Below, piece by piece: positions 52,320-60,982 of a stretch of DNA of 64,000 bases. Where the stretch lies: NCBI RefSeq assembly GCF_003991355.1, contig NZ_RCSU01000002.1, forward strand, positions 434,001 to 498,000, in the 5' to 3' direction. The stretch is from Pseudoflavitalea rhizosphaerae (lineage in GTDB: Bacteria > Bacteroidota > Bacteroidia > Chitinophagales > Chitinophagaceae). The translations under genes were made by a program, and so were the position numbers. Within the stretch, counting starts at the first letter, position 1. The number at the start of each line of letters is the position of its first letter. The notes beneath the pieces are model-generated. The model had not been told where the DNA came from. It made no database searches and saw only the letters and a program-made list of their open reading frames with translations.

Positions 52320-53246
52320 ATGAAAGCGTATGAATTCAAAGGTCAGACAAACTTTTATAAAGGCAAGGTCCGTGATGTATATACTATCGGCGATCAACTA
52401 CTCGTGATGGTTGCATCCGACAGGATCTCTGCGTTTGATGTTATTCTTCCCAGGCCCATCCCTTATAAAGGACAGGTATTGAACCAGATCGCTGCATGGA
52501 TGTTGAATGCAACCAAAGATATATGTCCAAACTGGTTACTGGAAGTTCCTGCACCGAATGTGAGCATTGGTAAAAAATGCGTTCCATTCAAGATTGAAAT
52601 GGTGGTAAGAGGCAACCTTACAGGACATGCCTGGAGAACCTACAGTAGCGGCCAGCGCACGCTTTGCGGCGTTGAGATGCCTGAGGGACTGAAAGAGAAC
52701 GACTACTTCCCCACCCCCATCATAACACCATCCACCAAGGCCGAGGCGGGACATGATGAAGATATTTCCAAGGAGGAGATCATTGCCCAGGGTATCGCTA
52801 CAGAAAAAGAATGGGAAGCACTTTCCGGTTACGCCTTGCAGTTATTCGCAAGAGGAAAGGAAATTGCCGCAGAGCGCGGACTGATCCTTGTGGATACGAA
52901 ATATGAATTCGGAAAGATCGGTGATACCATCTACCTGATGGATGAGATCCATACGCCCGATTCTTCCCGTTATTTTTATGCTACAGGCTTTGAAGCCCGC
53001 CAGCAGACCGGCGAACGCCAGAAGCAGCTCAGCAAGGAATTCGTAAGGGAATGGCTGATCGCCAACAACTTCATGGGTAAGGAAGGACAGGAAGTGCCCA
53101 CCATGTCCGACGAATGGATCAACACCATTTCCAAACGTTATATCGAATTATATGAGCAGGTGATCGGTGAAAAATTCATTCCCGGCAATCTCAGCGAGGC
53201 TGCCACTTTTGAGAAAACAGAGGAAGCCCTCAAAAAATACGCGTAA
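52320..53246 (+). CDS. purC: phosphoribosylaminoimidazole-succinocarboxamide synthase
   Basis: A 308-residue enzyme of purine synthesis that joins CAIR and aspartate with ATP to make SAICAR. The fold starts GKVRDVYTIGDQLLVMVASDRISAFDV, followed by EMVVRGNLTGHAWRTY and the active-site segment LILVDTKYEFGKIGDTIYLMDEIHTPDSSRYF. The length and motifs fit the longer (yeast- and Bacteroidota-like) form of about 300 residues. Its ATG is preceded by TATATTCG about 5 bp upstream, a weak match to the -7 element. A strong terminator follows at 53336-53389. No other pur gene is in the window. Confidence 0.95.
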   Translation: MKAYEFKGQTNFYKGKVRDVYTIGDQLLVMVASDRISAFDVILPRPIPYKGQVLNQIAAWMLNATKDICPNWLLEVPAPNVSIGKKCVPFKIEMVVRGNLTGHAWRTYSSGQRTLCGVEMPEGLKENDYFPTPIITPSTKAEAGHDEDISKEEIIAQGIATEKEWEALSGYALQLFARGKEIAAERGLILVDTKYEFGKIGDTIYLMDEIHTPDSSRYFYATGFEARQQTGERQKQLSKEFVREWLIANNFMGKEGQEVPTMSDEWINTISKRYIELYEQVIGEKFIPGNLSEAATFEKTEEALKKYA

Positions 53247-53335
53247 GTACAAAATGAAACAGTTTCGTTTGTAACTATTCCTTTCCTCCTGAGCTTCTAA
53301 TGCGCCTGATAAAATGGAACAAAAAACATAAGCGC

Positions 53336-53389
53336 GGGCATGGCTACCCGAAATGAAAATTTCGATCAGCCATGCCCTATTTTATTTTA
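53336..53389 (+). terminator. terminator downstream of purC
   Basis: GGGCATGGCT (53336-53345) pairs with AGCCATGCCC (53368-53377) around a 22-nt loop that has a further AAAT/ATTT pairing. TATTTTATTTT follows. Confidence 0.85.
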
Positions 53390-53457
53390 ATCAGATCCCT
53401 GTCCAAAAAAATATTCAAGAACGAAAGTTGCACCCGCGGCTTCTCTTAGCGAATGGG

Positions 53458-53584
53458 TTACGAAGGTCCGGTCTTCGAAACGTAAGCACAGCAGTTCATC
53501 CCTGCACAACCGCCCAATCCCTCCAACCAAAAGCCCCTAAAAGATCCTCCCGCGCCGGTTCGTTTCGACAACCGCCCTTCATAA
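53458..53584. repeat. intergenic stem-forming element S2
   Basis: TTACGAAGG (53458-53466) pairs with CCTTCATAA (53576-53584, one wobble) and TCGAAACG (53475-53482) with CGTTTCGA (53561-53568). The enclosed core resembles S1 (29925-30116) in several blocks and in order, while the outer stem sequence is quite different but still paired. It lies between the purC terminator and the lactonase gene. Together with S1 it looks like a conserved RNA structure or a repeat family. Confidence 0.6.
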
Positions 53585-53618
53585 CTCCGGAGCGGCTTTT
53601 TTTATGTATTTTACGGTT

Positions 53619-54725
53619 ATGAAACACCTACTCACAACAGCGCTGATCATGTCAACCTCCATACAGGGATTTTCCCAGGCCAAACAATACCTGCTCATCG
53701 GAACTTATACGTCCGGCAAGAGCGAAGGCATCTACGTGTATAGTTTCGACAACGGCAAATGTGAACCGGTGAGCAAAATAGCTTGCAATAATCCTTCATA
53801 CCTGGCAGTGAGCCCCGACAATAAACATGTATATGCCGTGCATGAAGAGGGGAAAGACAAACCCAATGTGAGCGCCTTTACATTCAACAATCAATCCGGC
53901 ACTTTACAATTGCTGAACCAGCAGAATACACGGGGTGACCATCCCTGTTATATTTCAGTTGATAAAACAGGCAAGTGGGTGGCGGCTGGCAACTATTCAG
54001 GTGGAAATTTTTCTGTATTTCCTGTCAATGAAGACGGCTCGCTGCAGCCTGCATCGCAAACCATTCAGCATGAAGGCAGGGGTATCGATCCCAAAAGACA
54101 GACAAAGCCTTATGTGCATTCCACCGTTTTCTCTCCGGACAACAAACATCTTTTTGTTCAGGACCTGGGACTCGATAAGATCTTCAACTATAATTTCGAT
54201 CCAATAACCGGGGAAGTACATCCGGCGGCAGATCCCTTCACCACCACCAATCCCGGCGGAGGCCCAAGGCATCTCGACTTCCATCCTACCCAACCCTGGG
54301 CCTACCTGATGGAAGAAATGAGCGGCAATGTGGTGGCCTTGAAATACCATCACGGCATTCTGGACACTTTCCAGACCATTTCGGCTATTGCTAAAAGTTA
54401 TACAGGCGATATCGGCAGTGCGGATATCCATGTTTCCCCCGATGGAAAATTCCTTTACGCGTCTAACCGGGGGCAATCGGATGATATCGCCATCTTCAAA
54501 ATAGATCAGCGCACCGGGAAGCTCACACTGATCGATAATGCAAAATTGAATGGCAAAGGCCCGCGCAATTTCACTATCGATCCAACAGGCCGTTTTCTAT
54601 TGGTTGCTTACCAACGGTCAGATAAAGTGGAAGTGTACAACAGGAATTCAAAAACAGGACTGCTCACAGCAACCGGTAATGAGTTCAGTGTGGGAAACCC
54701 TGTTTGCCTGAAATGGATCAGGTAG
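53619..54725 (+). CDS. exported lactonase, 6-phosphogluconolactonase-like beta-propeller
   Basis: A 368-residue seven-bladed propeller of the lactonase (Pgl) family with a signal peptide (MKHLLTTALIMSTSIQGFSQ), so it acts outside the cytoplasm, unlike the classical Pgl. Blades show repeated patterns such as YLLIGTYTSGKSEGIYVYSF and YLAVSPDNKHVYAVHEEG, and the family block GGGPRHLDFHPTQPWAYLMEE is present. ATG at 53619 is preferred to one five codons earlier because the signal peptide begins there. The substrate may be a sugar lactone in the periplasm. Repeat copy 3 begins at the last base of the stop codon. Confidence 0.88.
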   Translation: MKHLLTTALIMSTSIQGFSQAKQYLLIGTYTSGKSEGIYVYSFDNGKCEPVSKIACNNPSYLAVSPDNKHVYAVHEEGKDKPNVSAFTFNNQSGTLQLLNQQNTRGDHPCYISVDKTGKWVAAGNYSGGNFSVFPVNEDGSLQPASQTIQHEGRGIDPKRQTKPYVHSTVFSPDNKHLFVQDLGLDKIFNYNFDPITGEVHPAADPFTTTNPGGGPRHLDFHPTQPWAYLMEEMSGNVVALKYHHGILDTFQTISAIAKSYTGDIGSADIHVSPDGKFLYASNRGQSDDIAIFKIDQRTGKLTLIDNAKLNGKGPRNFTIDPTGRFLLVAYQRSDKVEVYNRNSKTGLLTATGNEFSVGNPVCLKWIR

Positions 54726-54774
54726 TTCGCCAGGAGGCGAACAAATAGAAGTCACTCGCCGGGAGGCGAGCGAC
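54725..54774. repeat. nested GC-rich palindrome, copy 3 of 5 (half element)
   Basis: Only unit B (54725-54742) and arm A' (54751-54774) are present, joined by the AAATAGAA linker. The first base is the last base of the lactonase stop codon. It sits between convergent genes. Confidence 0.8.
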
Positions 54775-54792
54775 TGGCAACAGCTTTCTTAT

Positions 54793-55833
54793 TTATTCTT
54801 TTTCGTTGAGACGTGGCCGTAATCTTGAGCGTGATTTATTGAAAGTGTGTACACCTTTTTCCACGCCGCGCCGGGCCGCTTTCTGCTCCTCTTCCGGAAG
54901 CTGGATCATTTGATGACAGGCATCACTGCAGGTGCCCTGGTATTTTTCAGCGCAGGCAGTGCATTGAATGAAGAGAAGATGACAACCATCATTGGCGCAG
55001 TTCACGTGAACATCTGCCGGTTGTCCGCACTGGTGGCAATGTGCAATCACGTCTTCCGTGATACGCTCTCCCATCCTGTTATCGAACACGAAATTCTTTC
55101 CGATGAATTTACTTTCCAGTCCTTTTTCTTTGATCTGTTTGGCATAATTGATAATGCCGCCTTCCAGGTGGAACACATTGTCGAATCCATTGTGCAGCAT
55201 GTAGGCGCTGGCTTTTTCGCAGCGGATGCCGCCGGTGCAGTACATCACGATATTCTTATCGCGCTGGTCTTTCAGCATGTCCACCGCCATTGGCAATTGT
55301 TCCCGGAAAGTATCACTGGGCACTTCAACGGCCTTTTCAAAATGACCCACTTCAAATTCATAGTGGTTACGCATATCCACCACAATGGTATCGGGGTCCT
55401 GCAGCAGTTCATTCATTCGCTCTGCGGTCACATATTTCCCTTTATTGCGCATATCGAAAGAGGGATCTTCTATCCCGTCCGCCACGATCTTCGGGCGCAC
55501 TTTGATCTTGAGTACCCAGAAAGATTTTCCGTCGTCATCCACGGCAATATTCAATCGCAGGCCATCCAGGTGGGGAATGGAATAAAGATAAGCCTGTAAA
55601 GCGCCGTAATTGCCGGAAGGCGCGCTGATCTGGGCATTGATGCCTTCATTGGCCACATAGATCCTTCCAAACACTTTCAGCGCATGCAATCCCTTATACA
55701 GCTCGTCCCTGAACGTTTGCGGGTCCTCAATGGGAAAATAATGGTAAAATGAAATGGTGGTGCGGGGATCAGTTTCCTGATACAATAATTCTTTCAACTC
55801 CTTCTGGGAGACGCGATTGTGTAGTAATGCCAT
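54793..55833 (-). CDS. trhO: tRNA uridine-34 hydroxylase, rhodanese domain (TrhO/YceA)
   Basis: A 346-residue enzyme that hydroxylates C5 of U34 in some tRNAs. The N-terminal acylphosphatase-like domain (about 25-110) has [16 protein letters not shown]. The rhodanese domain (about 130-230) has [14 protein letters not shown] and the active cysteine in [13 protein letters not shown]. The C-terminal part carries zinc-type cysteines ([21 protein letters not shown]). The length is near that of E. coli YceA. A TATCTTTG element lies upstream at 55885-55892. Its end faces repeat copy 3. Confidence 0.92.
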   Translation of the reverse strand: MALLHNRVSQKELKELLYQETDPRTTISFYHYFPIEDPQTFRDELYKGLHALKVFGRIYVANEGINAQISAPSGNYGALQAYLYSIPHLDGLRLNIAVDDDGKSFWVLKIKVRPKIVADGIEDPSFDMRNKGKYVTAERMNELLQDPDTIVVDMRNHYEFEVGHFEKAVEVPSDTFREQLPMAVDMLKDQRDKNIVMYCTGGIRCEKASAYMLHNGFDNVFHLEGGIINYAKQIKEKGLESKFIGKNFVFDNRMGERITEDVIAHCHQCGQPADVHVNCANDGCHLLFIQCTACAEKYQGTCSDACHQMIQLPEEEQKAARRGVEKGVHTFNKSRSRLRPRLNEKE

Positions 55834-55884
55834 CTTTTAAAATTTTGCGACCGTTTGCCTGACAGTCAAAATTTTGAAACAGGG

Positions 55885-55892
55885 CAAAGATA
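55885..55892 (-). promoter_or_regulatory. -7 promoter element TATCTTTG of trhO
   Basis: TATCTTTG on the minus strand, 51 bp before the start codon at 55833. Confidence 0.5.
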
Positions 55893-55954
55893 CGAACTGT
55901 TGTGAAAAGTTTTAATCATAAGAAGGCACAGCAATCCTTCATTCCATTATTTCA

Positions 55955-56308
55955 TTATTCCCCGGCTGGTCTTTTACGGATATAGCTTCCCGTAAGTGCT
56001 GCGAAACCAGCTACCAGCCCACCTACCAGGGCCGTTACCAGTATGAGCAGGAAAGATGATCCGCCTAATGAAAAGATCTCAGCCAGTTTGGCGGACAGCA
56101 CATGCTGGTTCTTTGTATCGATGCCCAGTGCCAGTCCACCCCATAACAGGAAGAGTGCGAGAAAACCTGTGAGCCAGGATTTGAATGGAGATTGATGGAT
56201 GCACAAAGCCACTACCAGTGCGGCCGGAGCGATGGTCCACCAGGGCAGGAAAAGCCCTGCCACAAAACTCAGCAATGCAGTGATCAGAATGGAGATAATG
56301 AGTTTCAT
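55955..56308 (-). CDS. small membrane protein of unknown function
   Basis: A 117-residue protein with four predicted membrane segments (LIISILITALLSFVAGLFL, TIAPAALVVALCIH, WLTGFLALFLLWGGLALGI, SSFLLILVTALVGGLVAGFAAL). It ends in a short basic tail (YIRKRPAGE). No family could be assigned. It follows the penicillin-acylase-type gene by 12 bp on the same strand and is therefore probably in its operon. No cysteine pairs, charged pore residues or enzyme motifs stand out. Confidence 0.65.
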   Translation of the reverse strand: MKLIISILITALLSFVAGLFLPWWTIAPAALVVALCIHQSPFKSWLTGFLALFLLWGGLALGIDTKNQHVLSAKLAEIFSLGGSSFLLILVTALVGGLVAGFAALTGSYIRKRPAGE

Positions 56309-56320
56309 ACGCTGAGTGAA

Positions 56321-58780
56321 TTATTTTTGAAATGTCATTTTGTGTTTAACCTGCTTGCTTTTAGCTTCTTCGGCATTCATGATCCAGAGAGGCTGATACG
56401 CGCCTTTGGCCCAATCGTCTACCATGTTGTCATAGTATTTACTGCCGGGATTGCCGCTTTGTCCACCGGGATAGATGCCATAGGCTTCTGTTTTCTCAGT
56501 GAGATGCACAACCATTCTCCAGCTCGGTCCATGGAATTGTTTGGTGGCGTTAATGATGTCTGCGCCACCGCCGGTTGTCAAATGGAAACGGCTCAGCGCT
56601 CCCAGGCGAAGCAGGTGCCTGATGCCTGAATCCTTGTATTTACTCCATTCCAGTTTTCCATTTTTTTCCATTTTGGAGAGCCGGGGCACAGCTTTTTTGA
56701 AAGCGGAAGTAACCACATCGCGGATGGTTTCCACCTGCGGTGTAATGATATTGTCGGCAAACGGGAAGGCCGTGTCTTTCAACATACCTTCCAGCATTGT
56801 ATAGCGTTCAGGGAAATTGTAGGGCTTGGGGACCGCCGCAAATTCATCGCTCCATACTTCTGCTTCCAGCAGATCCATCCAGTCACTGAAAATGGACGCT
56901 GCTTTTTCTTTTGGATCATTGCGCAGGTTCCAGCTGCGGATGAGGTTGAGATAAGTGAGTTCCTCCCCGATCAGGCTTTCTTCATCGATATTCTTCAACA
57001 GCAATGGCATGGCCATTTCAGCCATCACATTGTAATTCTCCGTTTGCAATTCCTTCATCTGGTCTACCGTGATGCCGCTCATTTCGCGGAGATACCGGTT
57101 GATCAGCAGTCCGCGGTAGAGATTGTAGCTGCCACCGAGATACCAGGGATAGGTGGAATCAGCAGGCAGTTGGTTAGCGCTGCTCACGAAGCCGCGTTCC
57201 GGCACCATACCGGAGATCAGCATATGCGGGTTCTGGTCCTGCGGGATCATTGCCTGCCAGCGATAGGTACTATCAGCTCCCGGCATAACGAAATCTCCCT
57301 GACGCTCCCATTTATCAGGGAATTCTCCCTGTTGCCAGATGGCGATATCATTGTTCCTGGCCGCGAACACGAAGTTCTGGCCAGGACAGGTAAAGTTTTT
57401 GATGGCAGCAAGATATTCATCGTAGTTGGTAGCGCGGTTGAGCAGGCAGAATGTTTTGAGCTCATTGGAGCCGTCGTGCGCTTTCCATCTTACAGCTAAA
57501 TTCACTTCACCTGATGTGCGATGTCCCCCGGTGAAGCTGGCATCATACTGCACAGGCCCCCAGGTGGTGTAAGCCACGGTATCCCTGAAATCAGGTCCTC
57601 CTTTCACTTTGAACACTTCAACATCTATCAGGGAGCTTTTCCAGGCACTGTCGAACCAGTATTGTTGTTTGGATGCGTCCCTGAATTGAACGGTATAATA
57701 ATCTTTCACATCGCGGCTGCTGTTGGTAACGCCCCAGGCTATCTGGTCTGTGAAGCCGATGATGATGGCCGGCGCCCCGGGGAAGCTCACGCCATAAGCA
57801 TTGCTTTGTGGCGTATGCAATTGCATTTCGAACCAGAGCGAAGGCAGGTTGAGGCCCAGGTGCGGATCGCTGCAGAGAATGGGAAAACCGCTGGCGGTCT
57901 TGCTGCCGTTGACTGCCCAATTATTGCTGCCATTGTCTTTGTCGGGCTTGTTCAACGGTTGCACTGGTGCGGGCGTCTTCCAGTTGAAGTAAAGGGAATC
58001 TGCATTCACCGGTTGAACGGAATGCACCAAAGGCGTTTGGAAATGCGTACCCTTCGGAATGATGGGATCGAGCGAATCCGGTTGAACAGGATAAAGTTTA
58101 TCGAAAATATTTTTCGGGAAAACGGATTTGGCGTTGGTGTATTCGATATCATTTTCTTCTCCCGACAGATCATAGCTCATGTATTTCAGGAAAAGAGCTG
58201 TTTTGAGATTGCTCCATTTTTCGGGAGTATAGTCGAGCAGCCTGTATTCAAGCGGGAGCTCGGAGTAAGTACAGTTTTCCACGAAAGCATTCACACCGGC
58301 TGTGTAGGCGTCCAGCACTTCTTTGGTGCTTTGGTCGCTTTCCATTTCCTTCAGTGAGTTCTTTGCGCCGAAAACCATTCCGATACGGCGCATATTGCGG
58401 TCATTGTTCAGGATAGCTGAGTCCGGGCCTACTCCGAGGACCTCGCTGAGGCGTCCTGCTGCGGCATGCGTCTGGAATTCCATTTGCCAGAGGCGGAATT
58501 TGGCATGCAGGTATCCCTGCACGAAATAGAGATCGTGGTCATTCTGAGCAAACACATGGGGGACCATGCGATCGTCCAGGTACACATTCACTTTTTCTTT
58601 CAGCGCAGGAAAATTCAGGTCGATGGAAAAAGACTGATCGGCAGGTTCAGCATTTTGCCAGCAGCCGTGCTGTGGGCTGAGGAAACTTCCCAGTGGCGGC
58701 ACAGGGCCCCATGGTCTGTTCAATGCAACGATCAATCCAATCGTAATAATGCCGGATACCAGCAAGGGAACAAGTCGCAT
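56321..58780 (-). CDS. penicillin-acylase-type Ntn hydrolase
   Basis: An 819-residue exported or membrane-anchored amidase precursor. The N-terminal hydrophobic segment is LVPLLVSGIITIGLIVALN. The alpha part (about 50-280) has MVPHVFAQNDHDLYFVQGYLHAKFRLWQMEF. The autocatalytic junction is DNGSNNWAVNG, where the Ser becomes the N-terminal nucleophile of the beta chain. The beta part has GFPILCSDPHLGLNLPSLWFEMQL and ITNSSR-like motifs. Such enzymes hydrolyse penicillins, acyl-homoserine lactones or other amides; the natural substrate is unknown. It leads a two-gene unit with the small membrane protein. Confidence 0.9.
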   Translation of the reverse strand: MRLVPLLVSGIITIGLIVALNRPWGPVPPLGSFLSPQHGCWQNAEPADQSFSIDLNFPALKEKVNVYLDDRMVPHVFAQNDHDLYFVQGYLHAKFRLWQMEFQTHAAAGRLSEVLGVGPDSAILNNDRNMRRIGMVFGAKNSLKEMESDQSTKEVLDAYTAGVNAFVENCTYSELPLEYRLLDYTPEKWSNLKTALFLKYMSYDLSGEENDIEYTNAKSVFPKNIFDKLYPVQPDSLDPIIPKGTHFQTPLVHSVQPVNADSLYFNWKTPAPVQPLNKPDKDNGSNNWAVNGSKTASGFPILCSDPHLGLNLPSLWFEMQLHTPQSNAYGVSFPGAPAIIIGFTDQIAWGVTNSSRDVKDYYTVQFRDASKQQYWFDSAWKSSLIDVEVFKVKGGPDFRDTVAYTTWGPVQYDASFTGGHRTSGEVNLAVRWKAHDGSNELKTFCLLNRATNYDEYLAAIKNFTCPGQNFVFAARNNDIAIWQQGEFPDKWERQGDFVMPGADSTYRWQAMIPQDQNPHMLISGMVPERGFVSSANQLPADSTYPWYLGGSYNLYRGLLINRYLREMSGITVDQMKELQTENYNVMAEMAMPLLLKNIDEESLIGEELTYLNLIRSWNLRNDPKEKAASIFSDWMDLLEAEVWSDEFAAVPKPYNFPERYTMLEGMLKDTAFPFADNIITPQVETIRDVVTSAFKKAVPRLSKMEKNGKLEWSKYKDSGIRHLLRLGALSRFHLTTGGGADIINATKQFHGPSWRMVVHLTEKTEAYGIYPGGQSGNPGSKYYDNMVDDWAKGAYQPLWIMNAEEAKSKQVKHKMTFQK

Positions 58781-58894
58781 AAACTCGGAAGGGTTTAAAG
58801 AATCGGATAAAAGTAATCAATTTTTTGGTAGATGTTCTCTCCATCATCACTATCCGAATTTTATACACGTATTAAATATAATGCATTTGCTTGA

Positions 58895-58971
<77 letters not shown>

Positions 58972-58995
58972 AGGTCGGGCAGCGGGATGCGGACA

Positions 58996-59096
58996 GTCGC
59001 TCGCCTCCGGCGAGTGACTCATATTAGTTCGCCTCCGGCGAACACCGCGTCGCCGGGAGGCGACTAAATAAAAGTCACTCGCCGGAGGCGAGCGAC
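58996..59096. repeat. nested GC-rich palindrome, copy 4 of 5
   Basis: Units A (58996-59018), B (59027-59043), C (59049-59064), A' (59074-59096), in the same order as copy 1. The end lies 12 bp from the stop of the BioF-like gene. Confidence 0.85.
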
Positions 59097-59108
59097 TGCA
59101 GCACCATG

Positions 59109-60200
59109 TTACTGCAAAAGACTTAGCAATTTCTTCACTTCAGCCTCCGTATTGAAAGCATGCAATACGATCCTCAGCCTTTCTCCACCTCTAGGAACCG
59201 TGGGATATAAGATCGGACGGACATCCAAACCCGCATCCTGGAGTTTGCCTGCGATAGTTTTCACTGCGTCATTGCCGGGGACCACCACCACCTGGATAGG
59301 TGTGGAAGACAAGAGCTTCTCAAAAGCCAGCGTAGATTCCTGGAACATTTTGATCATGGATGCCAGCAGGACACGCTCTTTTTTCATCTGCGGAAAAAGC
59401 GCATAGGCATCTCTGATAGCACGCACACTCGACTGCGGCAACGCCGTTGTATAAATGAACGAACGGGAAAAATTGATGAGATAATCGCGCAGCAGGCGGC
59501 TGCCAAGGACTACGGCGCCATGACACCCCACTGCCTTTCCGAAAGTGACCACCCTTGCAAAAATGCGGTGCTGCAATTGCAGGGGCTGCACCAGTCCTTC
59601 ACCCCGCTCTCCTATCACGCCGGTGGCATGGGCTTCATCAACGATCAGGTGAGCATTGTATTTTTCGCAAAGGGTTGTCATTTCCTCCAGCGGCGCCTGA
59701 TCCCCATCCATCGAGAATACAGATTCGGTTACCACGAAAACATTGCCGCTGGCCGCCTGTAACCTTTTTTCCAGTTCAGCCAGATCATTATGGCGAAAAG
59801 AAAATGATCGTGCAAAACTGAGCCGGATGCCATCGCGGATACTGGCATGGCTGAGGGAATCGTAAATGATAGTGTCTCCACGTTGTGGTACAGCACTCAG
59901 CAATCCAAGATTGGCATCGTATCCTGAATTGTAGAGCAGGGCTGCATCGGACTGGTGAAAACCGGCGAGTTGCTGTTCCGTGCTTTCCGTTAATGCGTCA
60001 TTACCCGCGAGCAGGCGGGAACCGCCGGAACCGTGCTTCAGCCAGTGCGCTTCGGAGGTTTCCAGCAATCCGTAATGAATGATGCCGAGATAATCATTGG
60101 AGCAGAAATCCGTTTTACCGGAAGGCAGTTTCAATGAGCGGAAAGCCTGTTGGTCTTTCCGCTCCTGCAATTTTTTTTCGAGGAAGTTTTCCTGGCGCAT
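59109..60200 (-). CDS. alpha-oxoamine synthase, BioF-like
   Basis: A 363-residue PLP enzyme of the AONS/KBL family that condenses an amino acid with an acyl-CoA. The N-terminus FCSNDYLGI and GSGGSRLLAGN, the PLP-binding VDEAHATGVIG and the Schiff-base lysine in VVTFGKAVGCHGAVVLGS are present. The closest known role is 8-amino-7-oxononanoate synthase of biotin synthesis, though no other bio gene is nearby, so related synthases cannot be excluded. ATG 60200 is chosen: the longer frame reads through repeat copy 5 and is spurious. A TACCTTTG element lies 5 bp upstream of the start. Confidence 0.83.
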   Translation of the reverse strand: MRQENFLEKKLQERKDQQAFRSLKLPSGKTDFCSNDYLGIIHYGLLETSEAHWLKHGSGGSRLLAGNDALTESTEQQLAGFHQSDAALLYNSGYDANLGLLSAVPQRGDTIIYDSLSHASIRDGIRLSFARSFSFRHNDLAELEKRLQAASGNVFVVTESVFSMDGDQAPLEEMTTLCEKYNAHLIVDEAHATGVIGERGEGLVQPLQLQHRIFARVVTFGKAVGCHGAVVLGSRLLRDYLINFSRSFIYTTALPQSSVRAIRDAYALFPQMKKERVLLASMIKMFQESTLAFEKLLSSTPIQVVVVPGNDAVKTIAGKLQDAGLDVRPILYPTVPRGGERLRIVLHAFNTEAEVKKLLSLLQ

Positions 60201-60204
60201 GCAA

Positions 60205-60212
60205 CAAAGGTA
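60205..60212 (-). promoter_or_regulatory. -7 promoter element TACCTTTG of the BioF-like gene
   Basis: TACCTTTG on the minus strand, 4 bp from the start codon, implying a leaderless message if used. The -33 region would fall in repeat copy 5. Confidence 0.45.
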
Positions 60213-60225
60213 TAGGGTGATGGCA

Positions 60226-60327
60226 GTCGCCCGCCTCCCGGCGAGTGACTTTTTTTTAGTCGCCTCCGGCGACGCGGTGTTCGCCGGAGGCGAACAAATA
60301 GAAGTCACTCGCCGGGAGGCGAGCGAC
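60226..60327. repeat. nested GC-rich palindrome, copy 5 of 5
   Basis: Units A (60226-60249), C (60259-60273), B (60279-60295), A' (60304-60327), the same order as copy 2. It fills most of the gap between the divergent BioF-like and miaE genes, so it lies in their shared promoter region. Confidence 0.85.
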
Positions 60328-60358
60328 AGCCACAGTCTGTGGTTTCAGGCTTCTGTGC

Positions 60359-60366
60359 TACCTTTG
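60359..60366 (+). promoter_or_regulatory. -7 promoter element TACCTTTG of miaE
   Basis: TACCTTTG, 4 bp before the ATG at 60371. It mirrors the element of the divergent gene on the other side of repeat copy 5. Confidence 0.5.
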
Positions 60367-60370
60367 CATC

Positions 60371-60982
60371 ATGAGTACGCCGCTTACAGATACTAAAAAT
60401 ATCCTGGGCCTGCAGTTGCCCACCGATCCACGCTGGGTGGACCTGGCCGGCATGAGCCTGGAAGAGATCCTTACTGACCACGCCTGGTGTGAACAGAAAG
60501 CAGCCACCAGCTGTATTTCGCTGATACAACGTTACAGTGATAAAGATAAACTGGTGCGGGAACTGAGCCCGATCGTTACGGAAGAATGGGGACATTTCCG
60601 CCTTGTGATCGCAGAGCTCGATAAGCGCAAACTCCGCCTGGGCAAGCAACGCAAGGACGAATACGTGAACGCACTGATGGTATTCCAGAATAAAGGAGGA
60701 AACCAGGAAGATGTACTGCTCGACAGGCTGCTCATCTTCGCCCTCATTGAAGCCCGCAGCTGCGAGCGTTTCAAAAGATTAAGCGAGGGCCTGGACGATG
60801 AATACCTGCGCAATTTCTACCGCCGCTTCATGGAAAGCGAAGCCGGTCATTACCGCCTCTTCATCGATCTTGCAGATACTTACGTGAATAAAGATAAAGT
60901 GAGAAAACGCTGGGAAGAATGGCTGACCTATGAGGCAGACCTGATGCAACGCCTCGAAGTACGAGGCGACAGGATGCACTAA
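60371..60982 (+). CDS. miaE: tRNA-(ms2io6A37) hydroxylase, MiaE-like
   Basis: A 203-residue di-iron four-helix-bundle protein that hydroxylates the isopentenyl group of ms2i6A37 in tRNA. Iron ligands follow the ferritin-like pattern: DHAWCEQKAATSC, then EEWGHFRLVIAELDKR, then ALIEARSCERFKRL and ESEAGHYRLFIDL. The length is typical. The gene ends 4 bp inside the convergent kinase-like gene (stop codons overlap at 60979-60982). Confidence 0.92.
   Translation: MSTPLTDTKNILGLQLPTDPRWVDLAGMSLEEILTDHAWCEQKAATSCISLIQRYSDKDKLVRELSPIVTEEWGHFRLVIAELDKRKLRLGKQRKDEYVNALMVFQNKGGNQEDVLLDRLLIFALIEARSCERFKRLSEGLDDEYLRNFYRRFMESEAGHYRLFIDLADTYVNKDKVRKRWEEWLTYEADLMQRLEVRGDRMH

Noticed and set aside
57521-58357. 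278-residue plus-strand frame opposite the acylase gene
   Set aside because: Shadow of the penicillin-acylase-type gene, which shows all family motifs.
59109-60308. Longer frame for the BioF-like gene starting at 60308
   Set aside because: The extra 36 residues are a translation of palindromic repeat copy 5, and the similar repeat copy 2 yields almost the same peptide. ATG 60200 gives the standard N-terminus.
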